A DNA stretch of 64,000 bases, taken from NCBI GenBank assembly GCA_946406115.1, contig OX291550.1, forward strand, positions 24,714,722 to 24,778,721, in the 5' to 3' direction. Positions 22,965 through 34,317 of the stretch are shown in pieces; within the stretch, counting starts at the first letter, position 1; every line of letters begins with the position of its first letter. The notes below the pieces were generated by a model that had not been told where the DNA came from, ran no database searches, and was given only the letters and a program-made list of their open reading frames with translations. Origin of the DNA: Apoda limacodes (Eukaryota > Arthropoda > Insecta > Lepidoptera > Limacodidae). Both the position numbers and the translations under genes were made by a program.

Positions 22965-23690
22965 CCCAGTTGAAGAATCCCGTACTTTTTAATTTAGTTT
23001 ATAAAGATGATCCCTGTATGTTCAAGGACCTAAATATTTATTTTTATAACTTAAATAAATTTAACAAAAAATTATACCGGTATCACCAAAATACACCTAG
23101 TAGCAAGTAACAAAATAAAACCCACTTAAATAATACTAATGTAATTTAAGTTATAATAAACATATAACACTGAGCTATATTTTTTCTTTTCCTTGAAGTC
23201 TAAAAAACAAATCCATATCTTAGCTACAAACTTTTGTCATTCGACTTTAAGAAGAAAACACTTAGTTCAATGTTGCAGGCAGGTTTATTTTTTACTTCTT
23301 ATAAAATAGCAGTATTGACTCGCTTAAACATAGTACCTCAAAAAGTATATAGTTGTAAAAAAGGCATATTCTTCCTACTTAGTACAAGTAAATTCAAGTT
23401 ATTGCATATGAACGCTGTTACAATATTGTTTTTGGTTGAGACGGTAACACTGGGCGGTGAGTGGGTGGACCTTGAGAGACAACGGCCAATCATAGTCGTC
23501 TACACAAATGCAGTCGTGTTTTTGTGACTATAGTGTGTAATTACCTTAATCTATCTATTACCTACTAATCAACAAGGTGGCTTTGCTTTCATATTTATGG
23601 GTTATGCTGTTCACTATTATAATATATTTAACAAATTCCATAATAATCAAAGTTAATAATTGTAAATGGCCTTAACAACGCTTCAAATGT
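22965..23690. other. AT-rich non-coding stretch
   Basis: A 97-codon plus-strand frame at 23234-23527 has no recognisable domain or plausible start context and is not called as a gene. Nothing else is seen. Confidence 0.4.
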
Positions 23691-23748
23691 ATGTATTTAC
23701 ATTTTCTATTACTACATAACAGTAATAGAAAATGCAAATAAATACATT
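23691..23748. repeat. Palindromic hairpin
   Basis: ATGTATTTACATTTTCTATT ACT is mirrored after ACATAAC by AGTAATAGAAAATG CAAATAAATACAT. The stem is about 24-26 bp with one bulge and a 7-base loop. It could be the residue of a small foldback element. Confidence 0.7.
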
Positions 23749-23911
23749 AATTATATATAATTTTTGAATGGCAAAAGTAAGAAAAGGCTAGGTCAAAAGT
23801 ATGTTACTGCTCTAAGCCGTCGAACGTATAGTTAGTTAGTTGGACCTATGCTTTCCGCACTTAACCTCATAATAGGGCCATTGTACGTAGGTAACCAATA
23901 CCTGTCATTGG

Positions 23912-25262
23912 TTACTCATACCATCCCAGCTCCATCCAAAAGTTAAGGAGGCATCTGATGTTATTCAGCGCCTCTCTCATGGTTTGTGGATTCTTAAGGA
24001 GCTTTGTCCGTTGGTCGCTCACGCTTTTGCAATGAAGAACCACATGAGACGGTGTCTCCTCGGCTTCCATACAGCCCCTTCTTCCATAGAGGACTGACAG
24101 TAACGCCGATATTGAAAAAGTGCCTGTTTAGCGGGCAGTGATTTGTTATTATGCCAACTATGTAGCGTAGGTTTTTCCTGCTAAGTTTTAACAGTTTGTG
24201 CGACAGATTTGCGTCCAAGGATGTAAGAACATTCTTGGTTTGTTTGCAGTCTGTCTGTTCTGTCCACTGTTTGTTGTGTTGTTGTAAGGTTCTGTCACGT
24301 AACCATGTTTTGAGTTGTATGAATGATATCGGTACAATTGGTTCGGGTCCCATTATTTTAGTGCCGGATCCTCTCTTTGCCAACTCATCTGCCGCATCAT
24401 TGCCTAGAGACCCACTATGACCACGTATCCATTGAAGAGTAACCCGGTTCGTCAATGCAATTTTTGCAGTTCACAGTGACACTCCACTTAGGATCAGTCC
24501 ACTGTTGATGCGGTTGTTGTTGAGAGCTTGTAGCACAGCGGCACTGTCGGAGATGATGCGTATCGATGCATCGTTTATGCCTCTAGACAAGACCGCTGTT
24601 GCAGCTCGGGTTATCCCAACACATTCTGCTTGAAAGATGGTGTTGAGTGCACCCAAGCTCGTTGATATGTTGATGTTCAGGTCATGGGAGAATACCCCTG
24701 TGCCCGTTCCTGATTCCGTTTTGGAGCCATCGGTGTAGATCCTGACTTCATGGATGCCGGAGCTATCCTCTTCTTCCTCATGAAGCTGGATACGGTATTT
24801 TTTGTCAAAGACAAAGGTTTTTGGGATGATGTCACATGTCACCTCTATCATCGGAAGCTCGTTTCCTATTGTCTCCTTGAGTCGTGCATGAGTGATTCTG
24901 CCGTGCCGTTTCCAGAGCCCTTCTTTCTCAAGTCGTATTGCTGCAGCGGCAGCTTCTTGTTGTATAACAAGATGAAGGGGTCTGAGGTTGAGAATGACTT
25001 CTAATGCTGTCGTGGGAGTCGTTTTCATACTGCCTGTGGTTGCTAGGCAGGCAAGACGCTGCAGGCTTTGTAGTTTGTTTTTTACTGTGCTTAACTGAGT
25101 TCGGGGCCACCAAACTACTGCACCATATGTTATCATGGGTCGTATTATGTTTGTATAAAGCCATAGGGTTATGGATGACTTAAGGCCCCATTTCTTGCCT
25201 ATTAGTCTTCTGCATTGCCAGAAGGTTGTACATGCCTTGGTTATTTTTGTGCTTAGATGCTT
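23912..25262 (-). pseudogene. LINE RT thumb, RNase H and C-terminal Cys/His region
   Basis: The frame runs from LSDNKLNWNKHL through ITYGAVVWWP to a complete-looking RNase H: IYTDGS (first Asp), FQAECVGI (Glu), IISDSAAVL (Asp) and WIRGHSGSLGNDAADELA (last acidic residue and His). A single in-frame TGA at 24471-24473 interrupts it between the third and fourth motifs. A frameshift near 24072 shifts the C-terminal tail, where CMEAEETPSHVVLHC, a CX..H..C-like knuckle, can be read in another frame. RNase H removes the RNA template after first-strand synthesis. Confidence 0.85.
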
Positions 25263-25270
25263 ATTCCAAT

Positions 25271-25894
25271 TTAGTTTGTTGTCAGAGAGCGGCTGATGCT
25301 GTTGAATTTCGTTTTGTCGAACGCTCCTTCGATGTCAATGAAAGCGCCTAGTGTCATTAACTTATCAGAGAGGGCTGCTTCTATAGATCCTACGACAGCG
25401 TGTAGGGCTGATTCTGTCGATCTACCCTTTCTATAAGCATGTTGTTGGCGGTGCATTGGCATGCGCGTTAGTGCACCCCCCCTTAGATATCTATCTGTTA
25501 GCCTTTCTAGAGTCTTCAGCATGAAGGAGGTCAGACTAATTGGCCTGTAAGATTTCGCCTGTGTGTAATCAGATTTACCCGGTTTTGGTAAAAATATGAC
25601 CCCGACTTCTCTCCACTGGCGAGGTATATAGTTGTGAGCTAAGGAAGCTCTAAATATATCAACTAGATGTGGCACAAGTGTTTTTTGTCCCCATTTCAAG
25701 AGTGCTGGAAAAATGTTGTCCAGGCCAGCAGATTTGAAGAGTTGGAAGCTTTCGATTGCCCACACAACTCGGTCTGCAGTGACCATGGATTTGGCTGTAT
25801 TCCAGTCTGTAGGGGTTGGTTCTCTGTGTTCCACTTTTTCCCAGTTTAGGTTGTCAGTGACTACACATCCTGGAAAGTGTGTTTCGATAAGCAC
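25271..25894 (-). pseudogene. LINE reverse transcriptase, N-terminal half
   Basis: 207 codons of RT fingers/palm. SAGLDNIFPALLK (residues 55-67) and KPGKSD (104-109) are followed by SYRPISLTSFMLKTLE (115-130), QHAYRKGRSTESALH (151-165) and GAFIDIEGAFD (183-193), whose Asp187 is the first catalytic aspartate. The frame then runs into NSISRS and out of register. The next readable residues, LSDNKLNWNKHL on the same strand, belong about 140 residues further along in this protein type, so the segment with the catalytic YADD-type motif is missing. An upstream linker (26303-25895) encodes WWGPELERLKLNLK, with frameshifts. Confidence 0.85.
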
Positions 25895-26385
25895 CTCGCT
25901 TATCTCGCTATCAGAGGTCGCATATGTACCATCCTGTTTTTTATTGAGCCCAGAGTTCTGTTATTATCTTGTGATAATATTTTTTTTACTCTAGCTGCTT
26001 CATTGGTAGAATTGATGTTGTCGCAGAACTGCCGCCAGGATTCACCTCTGCGATATCTTATGCGCTTCTTGTAATGATACTGGGCTTGTTTATATCATTC
26101 CCAGTCTATTTCAGTTCTTGTGTTTTTGGCTCGATTAAAGAGTCTTTTAGATTGAGTTTGAGTCTCTCTAGTTCTGGCCCCCACCAGTGAGACTTTCCTC
26201 TTATGATTGGTGTTGTAGGGGTGCAGGCTTGCTGGCAGCTGTGTTGGATACACGTGGTTAGTGTGTTTATATTATGTTCTATGTTGTCAGTGCTGTTGGT
26301 CATGTCTTTAAAGGTGATTATATCTACCTCATGTTGATGAAGGGTCGTGTACCTCGCAACGTCCGTCTTACGTGGGTTATGTTTT

Positions 26386-26790
26386 GGTTGCTGGTCCTTC
26401 TCTTCGAACGTATATCAAAGCATTGATACGAGCGGATGAACTCACAACAGTGACAGTGATCATAGCAAAAGAAAGAGAAAGAAAACGAAAGAAAGTCTTG
26501 TAAGATTGACACAGTCGCGACATTCAAAAGACTATCACTAAGTTATGAAATAATATTTAACCTCGAGCCAGGACTAATCTTTTGACTGCATCTTTGCTAG
26601 GAAAATATTTATTTACAGTGCAACAAACTATTGTGACCCTCTGACCTTGGGTTTTTGTTCGGTACTGTCGTTTTAAGTTTAAACCATTTCAATATGGCGA
26701 CTGTAGTTTTCTTTTTTGACCAACAGATCATATAAGTTTGTTTTAGGGAGTCTCAAACATAGAAAGATATTTTTCTATGTATGTATAAAT
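26386..26790. other. Non-coding stretch, LINE 5' edge unclear
   Basis: About 26400-26530 has no LINE-like coding on either strand, so the LINE's 5' truncation point lies near 26380-26400. A GAAAGAGAAAGAAAACGAAA purine tract occurs at about 26469-26495. The rest is AT-rich with nothing recognised. Confidence 0.4.
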
Positions 26791-27082
26791 ATATATGTCG
26801 CAGGCAAATCGTATAATCCGCCGTTTCATAATATGCCTAGGCAAATCGTAAAGTATGGAAACGAAAGGAGCAGAAATCGCACTGTATAAGTCACGTATGT
26901 TAGGTTAGGTTCAGTATCTCTTTTGTAAATGTAGATGCGAAGCGAGCGAAGCGAGCGGAGCTTTCCAGCCAAGCTTCATATAATAATCTGATCAGTTATA
27001 TGATAATTTCTATTCCATACTTTACGATCTGCCTAAGCATATTATGAAGCGGCGGATTATACGATTTGCCTGCGACATATAT
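26791..27082. mobile_element. MITE with about 70-bp terminal inverted repeats
   Basis: Arms at 26791-26860 and 27013-27082 are nearly perfect reverse complements: ATATATGTCGCAGGCAAATC at the left edge mirrors GATTTGCCTGCGACATATAT at the right. Both contain TAATCCGCCG and GCAAATCGTAAAGTATGG-type segments. Length is 292 bp. The core carries GCGAAGCGAGCGAAGCGAGC, a small direct repeat. No coding. The edges run into AT dinucleotides, so the target duplication (TA or ATAT) cannot be fixed. Confidence 0.85.
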
Positions 27083-27084
27083 AT

Positions 27085-27305
27085 TATAAAAATATTTTTT
27101 GGACATCACACACAGCGCCATCTTGCCCCAAAGTAAGCAAAGCTTGTATTATAGGTAGCAGACAACGGATACAAATACATGTATTTACACCCAGACTTAA
27201 GACAAACACAAATGTTTTTATATAAATGTTTGTCTAGTGCGGGAATCGAACCCACACTCTCTGCACAGCAGCCGGCCACACTACCAACTAGGCTGCGAGG
27301 AAGTC
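27085..27305 (-). mobile_element. tRNA-derived SINE, copy B (most complete)
   Basis: On the minus strand the head is CCTCGCAGCCTAGTTGGTAG (A-box region), GTGTGGCCGGCTGCTGTGC and GGGTTCGATTCCCGC (B box, complement 27240-27254). The body contains CAAACATTT, GTCTTAAGTCTGGGTG, CCGTTGTCTGC and GCTTTGCTTACTTTGGGGC, and ends near TGTCCAAAAAATA. Its 3' end directly abuts the MITE at 26791-27082. Confidence 0.85.
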
Positions 27306-27309
27306 AATT

Positions 27310-29690
27310 ATATATATATTAATAAATATAAGGTATATTATTAATGTTTTGTTGGTTCTATGAAGATATGCGTTTGTAAGATTGATACACTAGGACTTTG
27401 TAAGTCCCTGGCAGCATTTATAATTAAATGATTCTCGGACATTAATACATTTCACAATAATTCACAAGATTAAGGATAGGAAAGATGACTACAATGTACA
27501 AGACATATTAGCTTAGACTGTATTTTTAACTGTTTGTCGCAATATAAATCGCCCACCTGCTTCAAAGTAACTGAACAGACTCCTATAAAATAACTAATAA
27601 AGACTGCATTGATATAAATAAAATGATTTCACTTAATTTGAGTGGACAGAGTGACAGATCGCGTAGCGAGAAGGGCTAGCCTTTGAAAGAGAGATTGAGA
27701 GGAGAACGGGGAGAGAAAGAAGCGGTTCGCTTTGAGCCGCGAGGTGCTAATAACGAGGCGCCCCACTGTGCACGCACCCTGCTGCGTTAGGAATTTTGGG
27801 GTAAACTCGCCAGTTGTGAACATACACATAACATGATATGTAGAAACCCAAACTATAAGCTTAAGAGGGCGATATAGGCCAGAAATTTCTGTAATACTAA
27901 CGTTATGTATGTAAATTTACTAAAAATCATTACACAATGTCATATTCATTACTTTAAGATATATTTGTTATATACTTCCTTAATAAATTATTCCATAACG
28001 CCTTGAAACTTATTTTTTTTTGTATGGGATTTAACGTTTTTATCATTTTATAGTCACATTTTTTTAATTTTTGCTACAACTTAGAGTCAATGCACTAGAT
28101 AACAAGCTTTTCTAATTATTTAATCAATTTTCATAACAATAAAATGCAAAACACGCTTTAAAAATTTGCACAAGTGTTGAAACAATGGTCACTTTCAGAT
28201 TTCTTATTGCATTAAATACAATAAATGAAAATCACTCAGATAGGTAATGCACTAGACAAAAGCAAGTTTTAGAACATATATTTTTTCAATCCTTTAGGCG
28301 TATTAACGCGTTCTAGCCTATACCGCAGCCTTAATGGAAACAATGTCGAGTATGCCAAACTCGAATTCTAGTCAAGAGAAAAATGTTTGCAAGTAGTTTC
28401 ACGAGTCTCGAGATAGCTAGGTTAGACCTACTTGCATACATTTTTCTCTGAAATTCCAGAGTCTGGCATACTGAAGAATAAGGACTTAGATTTTTGGTTT
28501 ATCGCTAAGTGAAGTTCTGAGGTCATCTATAGTAGTCATGTGAGTCGAATAATTTGAATGTCTGGATTTCGTACAAAGAGGTGAGGTTATATCTTACTAT
28601 TGCCAGAATTTTTTTTTTGATATTAATTTCTTTACTTTATTATGTGAATCTGCATCCTGGTTAATCTGCATAAAGCTCGGGCCTGTCCTCTCTGTGCAAA
28701 GGAATACAAATATACAAATATCGGTGGCAAGATTTTTTTAATTTTTAGTAAAATCACAAAGGGATTATTTCAAATACTTATTTTAATACTCTCCAATAGT
28801 CTTTATGTATAAAAATTTGTTATTATTCGTTTATTTAATTAATGATTGCTAATTTTTGAAATTTAATACTCTTAAATATAAAACATTTTAAAAGGATCCA
28901 CTTTCAGTTAATTTTTAATTAAGATGATTTATATAATTGATCAACATCTTTCCACTAATTTTATAAGGTACTTAAATTGAAGCGCAAACCAAAATCAGCA
29001 AAAAATTATTAGTCTTGTTCTACTAAAAACAACTTAAAGGCATTGTATGCTAAAAACAGTAAAAATTTAGCAACAAATCCACAACAGGCACATTACCCTA
29101 CTCTTCAAGTGAGATATCTCGGCCGCCAGTCTCTATTACCTATAATCACACCATCAAAGCCCGTGGAGCGGCCCGCTACATATTCCTTAACACTTACTGT
29201 TACCGAGATGGCGCAAGATGTACGACGGATGGACACAGCTGTTGTGACTTTATTCTCAAAAGTAATATAATTAACTACTTTATTGCTTTTTAGTAATAAA
29301 ATAATAACTATTTTACTTTTTTTTTATTTTATATATTGGTCACAGTGGAGTGGATCTTTTATCTTTTTAGGAAGGAAAATGTAGTATTTACCCGGGGACA
29401 GGATATTATTGTCTATATGTCTATGTTTTTTGTACATTTGAGCCGCTGGCGGGCTGAGGGAAGGAGGTTCGAGCCCGGCATCTACCTATTAAAGTTTTCT
29501 TAATTTCTGACGTATGTACATTGTTTCTTCACACCACTGGGTTTTGGTAAGGGAATACCTGCATACGTTAAAAATATGTGTTAAAATATTGATAATATGT
29601 TTAATTGAATTTCTTTTAGTTTGTGGGTTTTAAAGGTAATATAAATAGAAGCGTTTTACATCAAACCCAAATATAGTTATTAATTTTGAC
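27310..29690. other. Mostly unrecognised non-coding DNA
   Basis: About 27620-27830 is less AT-rich (AGAGAGATTGAGAGGAGAAC, AGGCGCCCCACTGTGCACGC) without a domain in any frame. About 28345-28476 is an imperfect inverted repeat: GAGTATGCCAAACTCGAATT and AGAGAAAAATGTTTGCAAGT against their mirrored forms, arms about 48 bp, spacer about 30 bp. A 75-codon frame at 29043-29270 is unrecognised. A B-box-like AGGTTCGAGCCCGGC at about 29467 lacks the rest of a tRNA. Confidence 0.4.
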
Positions 29691-29694
29691 ATAG

Positions 29695-30005
29695 AGGGCG
29701 TTCCATCTAACTACTTCGTAGCAAAAAATTGTAAGCTATTTGCATTTCATTAGCTTTTGGTAGCAAAATTTAATGTTGGATTTTAGCGTTTCGTCTAAGC
29801 GGTTTTGCTACGAAATATTGCTACCAAAAACCCATGTTGGCAGGTGGATATTTTGCGTTACTTTTTGACAGCTGTCAAATGCGTTTAGTTTAAACAATAA
29901 TAGCGCCGCTGTAATTGTTAGCTGGGCTTATATAGACAAAACGGCTATTTTGTGCTAAAATTAGGTTTGCTATTAAATTGCAGCGCCGCTCAGAAGAAAC
30001 GTGCA
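29695..30005. repeat. Region of short inverted repeats
   Basis: GTAGCAAAA/TTTTGCTAC phrases recur at about 29717, 29759, 29810 and 29820 in both orientations. AGCGCCGCTGTAATTGTTAGC at about 29902 is mirrored by GCTATTAAATTGCAGCGCCG at about 29967. The arrangement suggests one or two decayed small inverted-repeat elements; edges are unclear. Confidence 0.4.
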
Positions 30006-30009
30006 ATTG

Positions 30010-31985
30010 GCCTTAATTGGTCGACTACCTGTTGCTTAGCTAGTATAGGGGGTAGCTTTAGTTTTGCTGTGTCGGTAAAAATAATAGTATTACTACTCGC
30101 CAATTGATGTCAGGAAAAGTCATATATTTCAGTTTCTCATTGCCTGAAAACATGGATAAAATGACGTTTTCTAAAAATGAAACCTAGCTAGATCGATTTT
30201 GCCCCCCGCAAAATCCGCAGCATACTAAATCTCATGAAAATCGTTAGAGCCATTTCCGAAATTCAGATTATATATCTATATTTTTTTTTAATACACGACT
30301 AAATATCAATAAAAAAAACACACTGTTACAATTTTAAAGACCGTGCTCGTTTGTATTTTTTTTATTTTAAAACTACTTTGATAATTTGTCTTGTAAGCTC
30401 AAGCTACAAGTCAATTCCACCCTCATCCAACACAGCACAACACATTCATTCCATAAACAAAAATCACAGCCTCTTAACTTCCAACACATTGTACAAAAAC
30501 CGCAACAAATAACACTCCCCGACTGTACACGTGAGTTATGACCACATACTTTACAACTACCAACTTTATTTTACACTCCAAAAACCAAAAACGATGCAAT
30601 TTGAACTTTAAGTATTGGTGATATGGTTTATCATTTCGTTGGTGGCTGAAAGAGAAGCTGAGATAGAATCGCTGATGGCTCAATCAATGCAGCGTCTGCT
30701 GGTGTACAGGCTTGTCGTCGGTTAAACAATTTTGTTTTACAATGTACAGTACAGGTCATTCCCAGTTTCTCATTCTCTCTCAAGACGCCCATTTCGTATC
30801 TCTATTGTATACGCAAAACCCTAAGTTAAATTGTTTTTGAAGAATGACGTCTTCAAATTGATATTGAAGTAACTTACTTGCCTACTCTTACGGGTTTTAA
30901 TTTTAACTTTCCTTTTTACAAATTTTGTTACTCGTAAAAAATATATAATTTTAATATTTCCACTAAAAAGTAAAAAAAAAGTGTTTTTTTTTAAATTAAA
31001 TGGGTATCCTTACCCTGGTGATGACAGCCTATCAGAAGTGGATAATCTTAGAACCTGAATCCGTTGCTATCAGAGGAAATTTATCTTATTAGAATTTAAT
31101 TAATATAGCTTAGGTTATAAAATATATGTATAGATAACCTCAAGGTTCCAATCTTCTTAAGGCAATAAACATTAGGCAATAGCTGAATGCGCAATGGAAA
31201 ACAGCCTCTGTTCACCACCTGTTCACCAACCACTTAAGAGGATACAATTCGCGGCGCCTCGCAGCGGGCTTCATACTAACGATTTTCTCATTTGTTTTCG
31301 ACATTTACAGATCAATCACTGTAAATTTTTTAAGTCATATACCCAAGCAAAATACCTATGTCTGTGGTTTTGCCAAAATCTTGTAAAAAGTTTTTATTAA
31401 CTAGAAATCTGTTTTGAAACCATTTGTATGCAAAACTAGAATCCTGTATAACTTTTGAACTATAAAATTTAATAGAAAACTGGCACACTGCAGACCTAGA
31501 TATTTATTACTAGAACATGTCTTCCAAATTTCGTGGTGTTTAATCAGCAAGTGTCAAGAATAAGTGAGAAATTCGTTTGTATGAAACACGCTGAGAGACG
31601 CTCCAAATCGTATTCTTTTAAGCCCTGCGTGGCAGGTTGTATGTGAGCCTATCGCCGCAGCACTTATCTAGACCGTGATGGCTTTATAAGTCCCATAAGT
31701 CATTAATCACCAGCTTTTTGGAATAAAGTTAATAATACCCCTTGTGACTCTGGTTGATATGGGATTTTGCAGAAACGAATTGCCTATATTTTCGAGATGA
31801 TAGTACTTAGGTTTGTCGCTGCCATATTATGATGAGGACTGATGATGCTCAATTACATGATGCATAGGTAAACCAAATTAAAATGGAAATAACATAAAAT
31901 TGTACGGCTAAAATTTTTATTATTTAAAACATTAATGTTATTTTTAGTTTATTTGTATTATTGATAGTGTTTTTAAAAGAGTAAC
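30010..31985. other. Non-coding stretch
   Basis: No gene, transposon edge or tandem repeat is recognised. Short frames (up to 69 codons) have no domain signature. About 31640-31690 has LINE-UTR-like wording but cannot be assigned. Confidence 0.4.
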
Positions 31986-31989
31986 TATT

Positions 31990-32153
31990 GAGTTTCTTGC
32001 CGGATTCTTCTCGGTAGAAATCAACAACATTGTGAACCGGCGGGAAGGTGGGAGGGTTCAAAAAATAATATTTTATAACTTTGACGATTCAAAAGTGATT
32101 GTAAAATCCTTATTTGAATAAACCATTTTGACTATGGCTTTGACTTTGACAAT
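31990..32153 (+). mobile_element. LINE 3' tail, copy 1
   Basis: GAGTTTCTTGCCGGATTCTT, CTCGGTAGAAATCAACAACA, then TTTGACGATTCAAAAGTGAT, TTGAATAAACCATTTTGAC and a repeated TTTGAC tail form the 3' UTR of a common lepidopteran LINE. No coding sequence is attached. Positions 32011-32133 are identical to 46763-46885 over 123 bases. A more diverged relative lies at about 46080-46200. Confidence 0.75.
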
Positions 32154-32154
32154 A

Positions 32155-32880
32155 AACCCAAATTATAAAAAAAAATAGTGTAGGAAAGTAGCAGCAGAAA
32201 TTATAAAAAAAAAATCAATTCGAAGTAAATCGATTGTAAAGTTAAAACATGACAGCAATGAAGACGTCAAAATTGAAACTATCATCGCATTTACCGGTCC
32301 GTGACAACGTACCCTTTATTACACCTGATATATTGCGTGTACAAATCGTGATCATACTAGTGAAAATGTCGTTTTAACAAAACGCGTAGTAAAAAAATGA
32401 ATAACGACTTCTTTGCCGCCAACGCCATTACTACATGCGGTCACCGAGATTCATATAGAAGAGATTTCTATCTTTACTTATTTCTTCGCAAAGTATATTT
32501 GAAACCCTATTTCTATTGATCAAAGTTTAAATTCATTCCTTTGTTGCTTTTGACAGTTTATACAAAAACGTTTTTTGTTGCTCGGTTTTAAAGTTTATTT
32601 TGAATTGTAGGGTAGTATTTGATGTTCGTAAACTGCGGACTCTTCAGAGTTTCCACACTAGTGCGCTGTGGCGAATCAGATTGTGAGATAAGGTTATTAC
32701 AATCACATTTTACTTATGGTTTGTACTCACATTTACATAGAAGTATTAATGAGTCAATCTATGTGTTGAACAGTGGAGACTTTATTCACTCCGTCTGAAT
32801 CTTTGAACAATGTAATCTATCCAACTACAACATAACAAAATGTGATATGCCTCACACAACAAATGTAAATATAAAAAAAA
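32155..32880. other. Non-coding stretch
   Basis: Nothing recognised. An A-rich tract at 32160-32215 follows the LINE tail and may partly be its poly(A)-like remnant. Confidence 0.4.
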
Positions 32881-32889
32881 AGTATAGAA

Positions 32890-33225
32890 CAGGCATGTCA
32901 AACTCAAAATTATTATAGGGCCAAACATAAGGTCCTGTGGGCCAAACTAATAAAATAAAGTGGGCCGAAAAGCTCATAAAAAAACTGAATGCACCGATAC
33001 TAAATTCCTAGTGCAAATTTCTTACTATTACTATCTTGTTACATATATATACATACATACCTACATATACGAAATAAATGTATGAAAACTAAACAGTGCC
33101 TCCAGTGGACGTATTTTTCCGAGGACTTTTATATAAAAGCTATAATTAAAAGTAAAGCGGGCCTCAGCCAGATACATAGATATAGGGCCGAATGCAGTCT
33201 GCGGGCCGCTAATTTGACATTCCTG
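32890..33225. mobile_element. Short hAT-type MITE
   Basis: The left end CAGGCATGTCAAACTC and the right end (reverse complement CAGGAATGTCAAATTAGCGG) give a terminal inverted repeat typical of hAT elements of the CAGGGGTGTCAAACTC kind. Flanks are GTATAGAA (32882-32889) and GTCTAGAA (33226-33233), an 8-bp target duplication with one mismatch. Sub-terminal GGGCC motifs (ATAGGGCCAAAC, GTGGGCC, CGGGCC) occur on both sides. Length is 336 bp; no coding. Confidence 0.85.
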
Positions 33226-33234
33226 GTCTAGAAG

Positions 33235-34310
33235 CTGCAAGAAACATAACTTTTAGGCATGAAATTTATGGAAATTTCGTGATGGGTCAGTCAATAATTA
33301 AGTGGTATTTTAGCAAAACCAATAAATTAAATATTAAAGGCACTCAAATTTCTTAATTAAAGAATATTGATTATACAATGCCTGACCCAGTGTCAAAAAC
33401 ATATGTTAATAAATATTTTGACTTTTACGTCGTTTTAAGTTAATCCGATGACTAACACTCGTGAGTTTGCATTGCGACATACATATTAGTCTTTCTAATT
33501 TTATGACAGCATACATTAATACATATATATATTACATATTTTGTATGTATATATTAATAGAATTCAAAGACAATCTTTGAAATCGTTTATCGTGATTAAA
33601 AACCAATCTGACATACCCCAAGGCGTTCCTAACACAATGCGCTGGATACAACCTACATAGTCTAAAGCTGGTCATCAATCAATCAACACGACATTACATT
33701 GACGGGCTCATTCCAAATGCTGCAGCGCTGACGAGCCCAAGTGGGAATTTGAACTACGCCGCCTTTGATGAACTATAACTAATTACTAGGTTCATCTAGT
33801 TTTTTACGATATGCGAAGTAAAGTTACGTCGGGCGTGGTGAGTCTTGGATGGTTGAGATCATTTGTCTGAGAGCCTGCGTCAACTTAATCTGTCGGTAAT
33901 GGCTCTTATCATATGACAGCAGTCATTGTGACAAGTCAGCGGTAGTCAAAAACGTCTGCCATCAAAGTCATCGCTGGGCCAGCGGTGTATAATGCCCAGA
34001 GCCTCTTTTGTTCAAGGAGTGGCCTGTGCCCCTGTTGTGGGACTTATGATGGCTAAGGAAAAGATATCTTCATGTCTACTAATATTAAATTTGCGATACA
34101 GTCAGACCGTGTCCTAGATAGACATAAGATACTTTTAACCCAATCAAAAGTTGCCATGAAAACAAATGAAACCGCAGAGTAAAACTAGTGTAATATAAGC
34201 TATAGTAAAATTGCTATGGTGTACCTACAACTCAATTGCACTAAAATCGACTTTTCATGAACAATTATAGCGGGAATTCAAAATCTTTATTTTCTTAGAA
34301 TTCCTTTTTT
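33235..34310. other. Non-coding stretch, possible LINE relic
   Basis: About 33640-34060 is less AT-rich. Its end (GCTGGGCCAGCGGTGTATAA, GTGGCCTGTGCCCCTGTTGT, GGGACTTATGATGG) has the order of an RTE-like LINE 3' UTR. No coding motif is readable. The rest is AT-rich. Confidence 0.35.
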
Positions 34311-34317
34311 GATAGAT

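Larger units (their letters stand above)
23780..26385 (-). mobile_element. RNase H-bearing LINE (I/LOA-like group), defective
   Basis: A minus-strand non-LTR retrotransposon is readable from the end of its endonuclease region (a NPRKTDV phrase near 26360) through RT, RNase H and a C-terminal Cys/His region to a stop at 23912-23914, then a short 3' UTR. Carrying RNase H after RT points to the I/LOA assemblage rather than Jockey or RTE; the exact clade is uncertain. The 5' part of ORF2 and any ORF1 are missing, and the catalytic core of RT is deleted (join at about 25280). It is therefore dead on arrival plus later decay. Confidence 0.85.

Noticed and set aside
23234..23527. 97-codon plus-strand frame
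   Set aside because: No recognisable domain, ordinary AT-rich codon content and no supporting context; probably chance.
24196..25004. Plus-strand frames of 74 and 84 codons opposite the LINE
   Set aside because: They are antisense shadows of the RNase H and RT thumb coding on the minus strand.
29460..29485. B-box-like GGTTCGAGCCCGGC, possible tRNA
   Set aside because: No matching A box, acceptor stem or anticodon arm at the right spacing; an isolated match.
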